64,000 nucleotides of DNA from Glycomyces albidus (GCF_009451885.1 NZ_WIAO01000002.1:248001-312000); one strand, 5' to 3'; counted from the stretch's first letter, positions 8,407 to 16,019 are shown. Notes: generated by a model not told the origin, from the sequence alone. Made by a program: numbers and translations.

Positions 8407-9264
8407 TTGGACGACTTGACGATCGACGATGCGCTCGTGCGCTCGCTCCTGCACGACCAGCACCCCGACCTCGCCGGCCTCGAGCTGCGGCCCGTCGACG
8501 GCGGCTGGGACAACCGCATGTGGCGCCTCGGCGACGGCCTCGCCCTGCGCCTGCCCCGCACCGATCGCGCCCCGGTCCTGCTCGAACGCGAGCACCGGTG
8601 GCTCCCCGGCCTCGCCGCGGACCTGCCGCTCCCGGTCCCCGTCCCCGTCCGCCTCGGCGCACCCACCGAGCGCTTCCCGAAACCGTGGCTCGTCACCACC
8701 TGGGTCCCCGGCACGCCCGCCGACCTCGCGCCCGTCACCCGGGCCGAGTCCGCCGGGGCGCTCGCGGGATTCCTCGCCGCCCTGCACCGGCCCGCGCCCG
8801 CCGGCGCCCCCGAGAACCCCGACCGCGGCGTCCCCCTCAGCGCCTTCGCCGACACCATGGACGGCCTCGACGCGCCCCTGCGGGAGGTCTGGGACGACGC
8901 GCTCGCCGCACCCGCATGGGACGGGCCGGCGCTCTGGCTCCACGGCGACCTGCACCCCGCGAACGTCCTCACCGCGGACGGCGCGCTCACCGGCGTCGTC
9001 GACTTCGGCGACCTCTGCTGCGGCGACCCCGCCACCGACCTGTCCGCGGCCTGGCTGCTCCTCCCGGACCCGGAGGCGCTCTTCGAGCACTACGGGACCG
9101 ACGACGCGACGGTCCGCCGCGCCCGCGGCTGGGCCCTCCGGCGCGCCCTCGGCCTGCGCCAGATCGGCCTCGCCGGCGAAGCGGGGAAGCACTGGGGCAA
9201 ACCGACCTGGAGACCTGCGGGCGACGCGGCGCTGGAGCGGGTCCTGGCGTCCGCCGCCCGGTAG
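8407..9264 (+). CDS. Aminoglycoside phosphotransferase-family kinase
   Basis: A 285-residue APH/choline-kinase-fold protein. The catalytic loop HGDLHPANVL (H179-L188; Asp 181 catalytic, Asn 186 metal) and the DFG-like VVDFGD (Asp 199) are intact; the N-lobe has GGWDNRMWRL and LALRLPRT. Such proteins phosphorylate hydroxyls of aminoglycosides, macrolides or small metabolites; the sequence does not say which, and chromosomal homologues often are not resistance genes. The TTG start at 8407 is chosen for GAGAGGA about 8 nt upstream and because the protein aligns from there. Confidence 0.85.
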   Translation: MDDLTIDDALVRSLLHDQHPDLAGLELRPVDGGWDNRMWRLGDGLALRLPRTDRAPVLLEREHRWLPGLAADLPLPVPVPVRLGAPTERFPKPWLVTTWVPGTPADLAPVTRAESAGALAGFLAALHRPAPAGAPENPDRGVPLSAFADTMDGLDAPLREVWDDALAAPAWDGPALWLHGDLHPANVLTADGALTGVVDFGDLCCGDPATDLSAAWLLLPDPEALFEHYGTDDATVRRARGWALRRALGLRQIGLAGEAGKHWGKPTWRPAGDAALERVLASAAR

Positions 9265-9479
9265 CGACGGCATGAGGGGGACGGGTCGTCGCCCTCGGCT
9301 CCCCGCGTCTCCCGGCCGACGAGTTCCCTTCCGGCGCACCGCTCCTCCCGGTCGCCGGCGATCACTGAGCCGCGATCACGCGGTCCTGCGGCATTGCCGG
9401 GACGCTTCGGCGGACGACCTCGATCTGCCGCCGCCGGCCTATCGGGGCGCCGGCCGCGCCCGAGTCGCCGAAAGACCGC
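9265..9479. other. Intergenic region without a supported gene
   Basis: About 215 GC-rich bases between the convergent phosphotransferase gene and a small minus-strand gene. No frame shows coding character and no clear terminator hairpin was seen. Confidence 0.4.
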
Positions 9480-9851
9480 TCAGCCGTCGGCGGCGCGGGC
9501 GGCGAGGATCGCGAGCGCGCCCGCCGCGTCCTGGATCTGCTCGTCGTCGACGTCGCAGCCGTGCTTCTCGAGCACGTCGAGCAGGTCCGCCACCATCGGC
9601 CCGGCGGCCTCGATCGCCCAGGACCGGTCGACCGGGTGCGCGTGGTCCGCGCCGCCGAGCCGCATCCCCTCGTGGTTCCACACCGCCGCGGCGGCCGCCG
9701 CGATCCGGCGCGCCCGCAACTCCGTGTCGCCGAAGCGCCCTTCGGATTCCGGTTCGTCGCGGACCAGCCGCGGCGCCGCGTACGTGGGCCGCGCAGGGGT
9801 CCGGTAGCGGTCGTCGCCGAACGACTCCCGGAAATCGCCGATGCCGTGCAT
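9480..9851 (-). CDS. Small conserved-looking protein of unknown function
   Basis: A 123-residue protein; ATG 9851 is preceded by a GGGGGAGG ribosome site about 9 nt upstream. It has a polar N-terminal half with a DDRYRTPARPTYAAPR stretch and an alanine-rich helical C-terminal half (DRSWAIEAAGPMVADLLDVLEKHGCDVDDEQIQD, given here only as an impression of helices separated by a turn). No transmembrane segment and no known domain recognised. It diverges from the ROK regulator gene, with about 165 bases between the starts. Confidence 0.65.
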   Translation of the reverse strand: MHGIGDFRESFGDDRYRTPARPTYAAPRLVRDEPESEGRFGDTELRARRIAAAAAAVWNHEGMRLGGADHAHPVDRSWAIEAAGPMVADLLDVLEKHGCDVDDEQIQDAAGALAILAARAADG

Positions 9852-10016
9852 GCCGCGCTCGCCTCCCCCCGCCTCTGACGGGTGATCCGTTCCTCTATTT
9901 GTACCGGTCGCTCTCCGGACGTCCCCCAGGGGAGTCCCCCGACCGGGTAGAACCGGGTTCGTGTTCCGCCCGAACATTGCTAGTCTTCCTCGTCGACCGA
10001 GGATTCTGGAGGGCCC

Positions 10017-12596
10017 ATGGCCGCCGCACCGCGAACGTCCCGCGACATCCGCAGCGAGTCGCGGCTCATCGTCATGCGCGCCCTGCTCGCGGCGGGGGAG
10101 TCGACCCGGAGCGAGCTCGCCGAGGTCACCGGCCTGAGCCCCGCGACGGTCTCGACCGTGGTCGGCGACCTCCTCCAGTACGGCATCGCCGCCGAGACGC
10201 GACTGCTCAACGGCGCCGTCGGGCGGCCGACGACCGGCCTGCGCCTCAACGCGGACCGCGGCCGCGTCGTCGGCGTCTACGTCGAGGACCGGTACCTCCA
10301 GGCGACCGTGTTCGACACGGGGCTCGGGCGCCTCGCCACGGTCGAAGCGCGCGCCGACGAACCCGTCGAAGCGGCGGACGACGTGATCGACTGGATCGTC
10401 CGCGCCCTCGACTCCGCCCTCGAACGCGCCCAGGCGAACCGCGGCGACGTCCTCGGCGTCGGCATCCTCCTGCCCGGCGGCATGCAGCGCCCCGTGAAGG
10501 CCGCCCTCGTGCCTGACGCGATCTGGCTCCACCTCGACCGCCTCCGCGACCGCCTCGGCCTCCCGGTCGTCGTCGACAACCCCCTCAAGGCCGTCGGAAC
10601 GGCGGAGCTGTGGCTCGGCGCCGGGCGCCGCGCCGCGAACGTCGTCGCCGTCAACCTCGGCTTCGGCGTGGGCGCCGGCATCGTCCAGGACGGCGCGCTC
10701 CTGCGCGGCGCCACGAACGCCGCCGGCGAATGGGGCCACAGCCTCCTCGTCTTCGACGGGTGGGAATGCGAATGCGGCCGCAGAGGATGCGTCGAGGCGT
10801 ACATCGGCGTCCCGGGCATGCGGCGGACCCTCGCCGAGCTCGCCCCCGGCCATCCGCTCACCGAAGGGCCCGACCGGTTCACCTTCCTCGAGGCGCTGGC
10901 CGACGCCGCGCAGGCCGGCGACCCGGCCGCCGCCGCGACCATCGAGCGCACCGCCCACTACCTCGGCGCCGCGCTCACCGACCTCGTCGCCGTCCTCAAC
11001 CCCGAGGTCCTCGCGCTGGCCGGATGGACCTCGTTCCCCGCGGCCGGCGAGCTGGCCCTGCCGATCGTCCGGCAGCGCATCCGCGACGACGCCCCAGGCG
11101 ACGCCGCGGCCCACCTCGCGATCGAGCGCTCCACCAGCTCCGGCATGGAAGGGATCGCCGCGATCGCCTTGGAGCGCTTCATGAGAGACCTCGGCCTGGT
11201 CACCACCAGGGTCCTGCCCGCCTTGTTAGCGGGCGGCGGACCGGCGGCCGCCGAGCGCCGAGAAGCCGAGCAGCACGGCCCCGGCGAGGACTGCGGTCGC
11301 CGCGGCGGCGACCGCCGAGGTCGCGAGCGTCAGCGCCCCGCCGGCGACGGCCAGGCCGACGAGGATCCATCCGAGCGGCGTGAACACCGGCGCCGCGAAG
11401 GCCCGGGCGAACGGCAGGAAGTGCGCGCCGACGACCAGCACGACCCAGCAGACCGTCAGGTCCGGCTGCTCGAGCACGTTGTTGATCACCGAGGCACCCA
11501 ACGGGATCGCGACGACTTCGGCCGCGACGCAGATCCAGTACGTCCGCAGCGCGCTCCGCGACGGCGGTTCGCCGGCCGCCGGCGGGCGGCGGAGCACGAG
11601 CCAGAGGACGAGCGCGAACGCCGCGGCCCCGGCGATGCGTGCGTGCACCGGCAGCGGGCCGGGGAGCCCGCCGGCGTTCACCAGGATGAAGACCAGTCCG
11701 CCGACGGCGCCGATCATCGCACCGATTCGCTCTCCTTGCACCGGGGCATTAAAGCACGCCTGTTCGAATCGTCGCTCTGTCGCGCCCCGGGCGCGCCGAA
11801 AGGCCCGGCGGCGGTCGCCGAGCCTTCGGGTCCGTTGCGGGCGTTAGTTTCCCGCGATGGCGCGGCCGGCCTCGCGCGCGGCCTCCAGCGCCTGCCGGTG
11901 CTGCTCGGCGGCGAGGTCGAGCAGGCCTTCCATGCCGGGCGTCGTGGCGGCGAGGGTGAGCTCGCGCTTGACGACCGTCAGGTCCGCGCCCCACAGGTCG
12001 CCGACGACGCGCTCGAGGTACGGCGTGGAGTGGTCCCAGCCCTCCCGGGGCGCGCCGGGGCCGTAGCCCCCGCCGATCGAGGTGACGAGCACTGCCGGCT
12101 TGCCCTTGAGGACCGGCGTCGTCGCCCCGGCGCCGGAGATGACCAGGTCGGCCCAGGTCTTGAAGTGCTGCGAGACACCGTAGTTGTAGAGCGGGACGGC
12201 CAGGATCGCCGCGTCGGCGGCCTGGACCTCCTCGGCGAGCCGGGCGGCCAGGTCGAGGGCCCGCCGGTGCGGCTCCTCGCGCTGGTCCTCGGGGGTGAAC
12301 CCGGCGGCGACGGCGTTCGGCCACGCGTCGGCGGGCAGCGGGTCGGTGCCGAGGTGGCGGCGGACGACGGTGCCTCCCGGGTGGGCGGCGGACCATTCGG
12401 CCTCGGCCAGGTCGGCGATCTCGGCGCTGGTGGAGGTGCCGGGGAGGATGCTGGCGTCCAGGCGGAACAGGTTCATGAAAACGGCTCCTTGAAGCGGGTG
12501 GACCGCGCGGGGCGGTCGGGCGGGAAGGGCGCGGCGTCGGGCCCGTCGCCAATTAAACGGACTTTACCCCGCTTATATTTCCGCCAGGTAGATTGA
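10017..12596 (+). CDS. ROK-family transcriptional regulator; frame lacks a stop at the expected end
   Basis: Only about the first 400 codons (to about 11,225) are ROK protein; no in-frame stop follows until 12594-12596, so the formal frame is 859 codons and its second half is antisense to two clear minus-strand genes. The true part has an N-terminal winged helix (residues 12-75, STRSELAEVTGLSPATVS), a sugar-kinase-like fold with VVVDNPLKA, VNLGFGVGAGIV, EWGH (238-241) and the zinc motif CECGRRGCVE (Cys 251, 253, 258). Such proteins (NagC/XylR type) repress sugar genes and respond to sugars. GGAGGG lies before ATG 10017. A one-base indel near 11,180-11,225 would end it normally: TAG occurs at 11227 and TGA near 11,180 in other frames. 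Confidence 0.7.
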   Translation: MAAAPRTSRDIRSESRLIVMRALLAAGESTRSELAEVTGLSPATVSTVVGDLLQYGIAAETRLLNGAVGRPTTGLRLNADRGRVVGVYVEDRYLQATVFDTGLGRLATVEARADEPVEAADDVIDWIVRALDSALERAQANRGDVLGVGILLPGGMQRPVKAALVPDAIWLHLDRLRDRLGLPVVVDNPLKAVGTAELWLGAGRRAANVVAVNLGFGVGAGIVQDGALLRGATNAAGEWGHSLLVFDGWECECGRRGCVEAYIGVPGMRRTLAELAPGHPLTEGPDRFTFLEALADAAQAGDPAAAATIERTAHYLGAALTDLVAVLNPEVLALAGWTSFPAAGELALPIVRQRIRDDAPGDAAAHLAIERSTSSGMEGIAAIALERFMRDLGLVTTRVLPALLAGGGPAAAERREAEQHGPGEDCGRRGGDRRGRERQRPAGDGQADEDPSERREHRRREGPGERQEVRADDQHDPADRQVRLLEHVVDHRGTQRDRDDFGRDADPVRPQRAPRRRFAGRRRAAEHEPEDERERRGPGDACVHRQRAGEPAGVHQDEDQSADGADHRTDSLSLHRGIKARLFESSLCRAPGAPKGPAAVAEPSGPLRALVSRDGAAGLARGLQRLPVLLGGEVEQAFHAGRRGGEGELALDDRQVRAPQVADDALEVRRGVVPALPGRAGAVAPADRGDEHCRLALEDRRRRPGAGDDQVGPGLEVLRDTVVVERDGQDRRVGGLDLLGEPGGQVEGPPVRLLALVLGGEPGGDGVRPRVGGQRVGAEVAADDGASRVGGGPFGLGQVGDLGAGGGAGEDAGVQAEQVHENGSLKRVDRAGRSGGKGAASGPSPIKRTLPRLYFRQVD
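11226..11741 (-). CDS. Small four-helix membrane protein of unknown function
   Basis: A 171-residue protein with four to five hydrophobic segments (MIGAVGGLVFILVNAG, AAAFALVLWLVL, YWICVAAEVVAIPLG, VCWVVLVVGAHFLPFA, GWILVGLAVAGGALTLA) and a short basic tail. Similar small proteins with an R-I-G-A start and LVNAG occur widely in actinomycetes without known function. GTG 11741 is chosen because a TTTAAT box lies six bases upstream (leaderless); ATG 11717, 14 nt after an internal AAGGAG, is the alternative. Lies wholly antisense to the run-on part of the ROK frame. Confidence 0.75.
   Translation of the reverse strand: MQGERIGAMIGAVGGLVFILVNAGGLPGPLPVHARIAGAAAFALVLWLVLRRPPAAGEPPSRSALRTYWICVAAEVVAIPLGASVINNVLEQPDLTVCWVVLVVGAHFLPFARAFAAPVFTPLGWILVGLAVAGGALTLATSAVAAAATAVLAGAVLLGFSALGGRRSAAR
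11748..11753 (-). promoter_or_regulatory. -10 box of a leaderless promoter
   Basis: Minus-strand TTTAAT six bases before GTG 11741 of the small membrane protein; no Shine-Dalgarno sequence precedes that GTG. Confidence 0.45.
11844..12476 (-). CDS. azoR: FMN-dependent NADH:quinone/azo reductase
   Basis: A 210-residue flavodoxin-fold oxidoreductase of the AzoR family, which reduces quinones and azo compounds with NAD(P)H and bound FMN. Hallmarks are the N-terminal phosphate-binding region LDASILPGTSTS, VPLYNYGVSQHFKTWAD (isoalloxazine and dimer contact) and TSIGGGYGPGAPREGWDH. Length matches the family (about 200-210). ATG 12476 has AAGGAG 7 nt upstream. It is divergent from a TetR gene, the usual arrangement for an inducible quinone-detoxifying reductase. 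Confidence 0.93.
   Translation of the reverse strand: MNLFRLDASILPGTSTSAEIADLAEAEWSAAHPGGTVVRRHLGTDPLPADAWPNAVAAGFTPEDQREEPHRRALDLAARLAEEVQAADAAILAVPLYNYGVSQHFKTWADLVISGAGATTPVLKGKPAVLVTSIGGGYGPGAPREGWDHSTPYLERVVGDLWGADLTVVKRELTLAATTPGMEGLLDLAAEQHRQALEAAREAGRAIAGN
12589..12594 (+). promoter_or_regulatory. -10 box of the leaderless TetR gene
   Basis: TAGATT, six bases before the GTG at 12601; there is no ribosome site. The AT-rich stretch 12551-12580 upstream, unusual in this genome, probably holds the azoR promoter and the operator. Confidence 0.6.
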
Positions 12597-12600
12597 TGCC

Positions 12601-13221
12601 GTGGACCGACCCGTCGTACCTCTGGGCAGACCGCGCGCCGAACGCGCCGACGCCAAGCGGAACCGCTTGCGCCTCTTGGCGGTCGCGCGCGAGATGATCG
12701 CCGAGGGCGGCGTCGGGTCTGTGACGATGGACGCACTCGCCGAGCGGGCCGGGCTCGGCAAGGGCACCGTCTTCCGCCGCTTCGGCACCCGCGCCGGCAT
12801 CTTCAAGGCCCTCCTCGAGGAGGAGGCCCACCGGTTCCAGGAGCAGGTCCTGAACGGCCCGCCGCCCCTCGGCCCCGGCGCCCGCGCCGAAGCGCGCCTC
12901 GTCGCCTACGGCCGGGCGCGCATCGACTTCCTCATCGACAACCTCGACGTCGCCCGCGCCGCGACGGACCGCGGCTTCGTCGCGGGCCCGCCCGCCGCCG
13001 TCGACATGACCCTGACGCACTTCCGGGTGCTCCTGCGCGAGGCCGGCCTCGGCCTGCGCGACCCCGAGATCCTCGCCGTCCAGCTCGCGGCCGCCCTCGA
13101 GGGACCCCTTCTCGGCTACCAGGCGCAAGGAGCCGGACTGCCTGCGCCGGAAGCGGGTCCGCGCCTCGCCGACGGCTGGCGGGACCTCGTCGAACGACTC
13201 TTCCGCGGCGAGCCGAATTAG
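12601..13221 (+). CDS. TetR family repressor, probable regulator of azoR
   Basis: A 206-residue regulator. The helix-turn-helix covers residues 18-65 (RLLAVAREMIAEG, VTMDALAERAGLGKGTVFRRFG), a textbook TetR pattern; the ligand domain follows with a helical LVAYGRARIDFLIDNL segment. The GTG start at 12601 has no ribosome site but sits six bases after TAGATT. Divergent from azoR across 124 bases, so control of azoR in response to quinones or dyes is the natural reading (inference from context). Confidence 0.88.
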   Translation: MDRPVVPLGRPRAERADAKRNRLRLLAVAREMIAEGGVGSVTMDALAERAGLGKGTVFRRFGTRAGIFKALLEEEAHRFQEQVLNGPPPLGPGARAEARLVAYGRARIDFLIDNLDVARAATDRGFVAGPPAAVDMTLTHFRVLLREAGLGLRDPEILAVQLAAALEGPLLGYQAQGAGLPAPEAGPRLADGWRDLVERLFRGEPN

Positions 13222-13407
13222 CTCTCGATCCGGTCTCGCTTTTCCCCGCCCGCGGCGCTAGGCTGAGCGAGTTGCGTGTGCAATCCGACAACCCACATGA
13301 GCGGACTGCCCGTCACGGTCGAGGCCTGGAGCCACCCGTGAGGCAGGAGCACCGAACTTCCCGAAAAGCGCGGTACGCCTTTCGTCCATGATCCGACATC
13401 ACCCGTA
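13222..13407. other. Intergenic region upstream of the small-protein unit
   Basis: No supported gene. It contains a TAGGCT box (13260-13265) followed by two very short frames, too short and unlike proteins to call. Confidence 0.35.
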
Positions 13408-13427
13408 GTGAGTAATGTGACACTCAC
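13408..13427. promoter_or_regulatory. Inverted repeat, possible operator
   Basis: GTGAGT-N8-ACTCAC, perfect 6-bp arms, in the -35 region of the promoter at 13444. Two turns of helix separate the arm centres only partly, so a small dimeric regulator is the likely binder. No regulator gene is adjacent. Confidence 0.5.
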
Positions 13428-13443
13428 TTTGCGGATTCCTCCA

Positions 13444-13449
13444 TAGGAT
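13444..13449 (+). promoter_or_regulatory. -10 box before the 51-codon frame
   Basis: TAGGAT, six bases before ATG 13456, the same leaderless geometry as at other genes in this window. Confidence 0.5.
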
Positions 13450-13455
13450 TCGATC

Positions 13456-13611
13456 ATGGTCCCCGCCATGATTCCCCCGCCGCACCCGGTCCCCGGACCG
13501 GCCGACACCAACACCTCCGCCGGTTCACCCGGCCGGACTCTCGCCGGAACACCGGCGCCCCCCACCGCCGCGGCACCGACCGGTGGCACCACCTGGACCC
13601 AGGAGGTCTAG
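13456..13611 (+). CDS. Small proline-rich protein, 51 residues (tentative)
   Basis: Starts MVPAMIPPPHPVPGP and ends TWTQEV; rich in P, A, T and G, no cysteine or hydrophobic segment. Support comes from context: a TAGGAT box six bases before the ATG, an inverted repeat further upstream, and a stop codon three bases before the GTG of the next gene, whose AGGAGG ribosome site lies inside this frame. It may be a real small protein, a leader peptide that couples translation of the membrane protein, or a chance frame. Confidence 0.4.
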   Translation: MVPAMIPPPHPVPGPADTNTSAGSPGRTLAGTPAPPTAAAPTGGTTWTQEV

Positions 13612-13613
13612 AC

Positions 13614-13928
13614 GTGGAACTCAGTTTCGACGGCGACTTCGTCCGACAGGCCGTCGCCATCCTCCTCAGCGCGAACCAGCTCATCGCCTACTGGCTCGCG
13701 GGAAACAAGAACAACCTCGGCTGGCTCCTCGGCGTGCTCGGCGGCGTGCCCTGGGCCGTGTTCATCATCGTCTGGGACGTGTGGGGCCTGGCCCCGCTCG
13801 TCATCGGGCTCCAATTCATCTACATCCGCAATCTGATGCGCTGGTGGCGTGAAAGCCGCAGCGCCGAACCGGTACTCGACCCGCCCGTGGTGGCGCCGGC
13901 CAAGGTCGGAGCGCCGTCCGCCACGTGA
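13614..13928 (+). CDS. Small membrane protein, phage/actinomycete type, unknown function
   Basis: A 104-residue protein with three hydrophobic segments: VRQAVAILLSANQLIAYWLAG, LGWLLGVLGGVPWAVFIIVW and LAPLVIGLQFIYIRNLMRW, then a polar proline-rich tail. The N-N-x-GW-LG-x-G-PW pattern is shared by small proteins found in actinomycete genomes and their phages, distantly like single-unit pieces of PnuC-type folds; no function is known. GTG 13614 has AGGAGG at 13601-13606. It follows the 51-codon frame by two bases. Confidence 0.7.
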   Translation: MELSFDGDFVRQAVAILLSANQLIAYWLAGNKNNLGWLLGVLGGVPWAVFIIVWDVWGLAPLVIGLQFIYIRNLMRWWRESRSAEPVLDPPVVAPAKVGAPSAT

Positions 13929-14009
13929 CACGAGTCCGCCGGAGACGGCTGCGGAGGGACGGTCCCCGGACCGTGCAGCCGCCCCCGGCGCACTCGTGCC
14001 GCCGCCCGA

Positions 14010-14896
14010 TCACCAGGGCCGCAACCGGTCCAGGAACGACCGCAGCGCCGCCGCCACCGCCTCGGGCGCCTCTTCCGCCATGTGGTGGCCCGAATCCACC
14101 ACCGCCGTCCGCACCGGCAGCTCGCACCACGGCTCCCACACCGCCGCCGGATCCCCGTACAGCTCCTCCATGTCGTCGAACCGCGACCACATCACCAGCG
14201 CCGGCGCCCGCACCCGCCGGCCGGCGGCCCGGTCGGCCGCATCGTGCTCCCGGTCCCTCGTGAGCCCGGCCCGGTAGTCCTCGAGCATCGCCCGCACCGT
14301 CCGCGGATCCGAGACCGCGGCGACCGCGTCCTCGTAGTTCCCGCCGCCCATCGCGGCCTCGTCGAACCGGTACCACGCGAACGGATCCGCGTTGATCACG
14401 CGCTCGGCATGCGGCGAGGCCCCGAAGAAGAACCAGTGCCACCACTTCGCCGCGAACCGCGCGTCGGCGCGCTCCAGCGCCTCGACGATCGGCACGCCGT
14501 CGCACACCGCCAGGGCCGCAACCCGGTCGGGAAAGTCCATCGCGGTCCTGAACGCGGCGTAGGCGCCCCGGTCGTGCCCGGCGACCGCGAACCGGTCGTG
14601 CCCGAGCGCCGACATGAGCGACGCGGTGTCCGCCGCCATCGCCCGGTCGCAGTACACCAGGTGGTCGGGATCGGGTTCGGGCTTCGCCGACCGCCCGTAG
14701 CCCCGCAGGTCGGGGCAGACCACCGAGAACCCGGCCGCGGCAAGGGCCGGCGCGACCCGGTACCAGGTGGCGTGCGTGCGGGGATGCCCGTGCAGCAGCA
14801 CCACCGCCGGGCCGTCCCGCCGGAGCGGCCGTGCAGCACGATCCCCGGGGAGACCTCGAGGTCCCACTCGTCGAATCCGGCGAACCAGTCGTCCAT
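14010..14896 (-). pseudogene. Alpha/beta hydrolase (haloalkane/fluoroacetate dehalogenase-like), frameshifted
   Basis: Read from ATG 14896 the first about 26 residues (MDDWFAGFDEWDLEVSPGIV, then LHGRSGG) match the family start, but the rest of the domain is in the next frame. Joining them at about 14813-14818 restores GDGPAVVLLHGHPRTHATW. One G is missing in the GGCGGG-ACGG run. Downstream everything is intact: DLRGYGRS, the nucleophile AGHDRGAYAAF (Asp), WSRFDDMEEL and the histidine in DSGHHMAEE, i.e. an HxD-elbow hydrolase of the dehalogenase/epoxide-hydrolase group, about 295 residues. It may be a sequencing error in a homopolymer rather than a dead gene. Confidence 0.72.
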
Positions 14897-14956
14897 CCCG
14901 CCCGATTACCCGCCGATCGTTTCGACACACACCCGGCGCTGTGGCATCATCGCCTG

Positions 14957-15337
14957 ATGCTCAAGCTCACCGATTTCATCATCGACTGCCCGGATCCGAT
15001 GAAACTGGCGGCCTTCTACGCCGAGGTGACCGGCCGGGCACCCAAGCCCGACAGCCACGACGACTGGGCCGGCATCGTCTTCGGCGAGGTCGAGCTCGCC
15101 TTCCAGCGGATCGGCGACTACCGCCCGCCGACGTGGCCCTCCAGCGAACACCCCAAGCAGTACCACCTCGACTTCGAAGTGGACGAATTCGAACCCGAGC
15201 AGCGCCGCGTGACCGCCTTGGGCGCCACGCTGAAGCAGGAGTTCATCAACGACGAGGGCTACGGCTGGCAGGTCTACACCGACCCGATCGGCCACCCGTT
15301 CTGCCTGTGCCGCAACAAGGGCACCGTCTGGCCGTAG
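14957..15337 (+). CDS. VOC family protein (glyoxalase/bleomycin-resistance fold)
   Basis: A 126-residue single vicinal-oxygen-chelate protein made of two beta-alpha-beta-beta-beta units: LTDFIIDCPDPMKLAAFYAEVTGR, then QYHLDFEVDEFEP and YTDPIGHPFCLC. The GHPFCL ending is typical of the large actinomycete VOC group of unknown substrate. Metal ligands would be H at about residue 75 and the glutamate/aspartate region, but the set is incomplete, so enzyme activity is uncertain. ATG 14957 follows CATCAT by six bases (weak leaderless signal). The 3' end overlaps the convergent DivIVA-like frame by 92 bases. Confidence 0.85.
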   Translation: MLKLTDFIIDCPDPMKLAAFYAEVTGRAPKPDSHDDWAGIVFGEVELAFQRIGDYRPPTWPSSEHPKQYHLDFEVDEFEPEQRRVTALGATLKQEFINDEGYGWQVYTDPIGHPFCLCRNKGTVWP

Positions 15338-16019
15338 ACGCGGGAAGCACCAGGGCGGCGGCCGCGCCGCTCGGGGCGGCCGCCGCCCCCGCCGGGGGGC
15401 CGGCCGCCCCCGCGCCCGCGTAGCGCGGGGGCGTCGCGACCTCGTGCTCGAGCTCCTGCCGGGTCAGGCGGAGCTGCTCCTCGGCGACCTCGACGGCCTC
15501 GAGGAAGCTGCGGGCCCGCACGAGCTGCCTGATCCGGTCCTCCGCAGCGCTGTCGCGGCGGCCCTCGTTCTCCCGGCGGTACTCGGCGACGGCCCGGTCG
15601 GCCTCCTCCTTGGCGCGCGCCTGCGTCTGTCGCATGAGCTCGGACGCCTGCGACCTCGCCTGGGCGATGATCTGCCGCGAGTAGTGCTGCGCCTGGTTGA
15701 CGTAGCTTTCGGCCTGCTGCTGCGCCTGCGAGACCAGGTTGACCGCCGTCGAGGTCGGCGTCGCCGGGACCGGGGACTGGAGCCGCTGCGAGTTCTGCTG
15801 CGACTGCCAGGACCGCAGCGCCTCCTTCAGCTTCTCCGCGTCGGTCCGCAGGGCGGCCTCGCGCTGGTCGCGGCTGGCCAGTTCGTCGGCGACGAGCTCG
15901 AGGAAGCGGTGGACCTCGTCAGGCTGGTAGCCGCGCCGGGTCAGGCTCGTCATCGAGAACCTGGCGTTGTTGACCTGTCCGACGGTGACTTTCACATCGC
16001 GCGAACGATAGTTGTACAT
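15246..16019 (-). CDS. DivIVA-domain coiled-coil protein
   Basis: A 257-residue protein. Residues 8-50 match the DivIVA N-terminal domain (VNNARFSMTSLTRRGYQPDEVHRFL in pieces: NARFSMTSL, RRGYQPDEVHRFLELVADEL), followed by a long charged coiled coil (about 50-190, with QAQQQAESYVNQAQ and ARAKEEADRAVAEYRRENE). DivIVA/Wag31 proteins mark curved membranes and organise polar growth; this shorter variant, with YNYRSRDV at its start and a RSWQSQQ segment, is like a group found in Micromonosporales. ATG 16019 has GAGAGGA 9 nt upstream. It is third in an operon behind two globin genes. The Ala/Gly-rich tail after about residue 200 runs antisense into the VOC gene and may not be conserved. Confidence 0.82.
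   Translation of the reverse strand: MYNYRSRDVKVTVGQVNNARFSMTSLTRRGYQPDEVHRFLELVADELASRDQREAALRTDAEKLKEALRSWQSQQNSQRLQSPVPATPTSTAVNLVSQAQQQAESYVNQAQHYSRQIIAQARSQASELMRQTQARAKEEADRAVAEYRRENEGRRDSAAEDRIRQLVRARSFLEAVEVAEEQLRLTRQELEHEVATPPRYAGAGAAGPPAGAAAAPSGAAAALVLPASTARRCPCCGTGRTGGRSGRCRPASRSPRR
15353..15388. terminator. Strong hairpin between convergent genes
   Basis: GGGCGGCGGCCGC and GCGGCCGCCGCCC form a perfect 13-bp stem with a 10-nt loop, 16 bases after the VOC stop codon. No U-run follows. It lies inside the 3' part of the DivIVA-like frame. Confidence 0.55.

Noticed and set aside
8407-9264. Calling this gene an aminoglycoside-resistance determinant.
   Set aside because: The kinase fold is clear but substrate residues cannot be assigned; most chromosomal members are not known to give resistance.
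12551-12600. A clear palindromic operator for the TetR regulator of azoR.
   Set aside because: Only a weak CGGA/TCCG pairing with long spacing was found; not good enough to call, though the AT-rich stretch remains a likely place.
13218-13592. A 124-codon minus-strand frame covering the region before the small membrane protein.
   Set aside because: No ribosome site or -10 box, no domain; the plus strand has a promoter-like arrangement and a coupled small frame instead.
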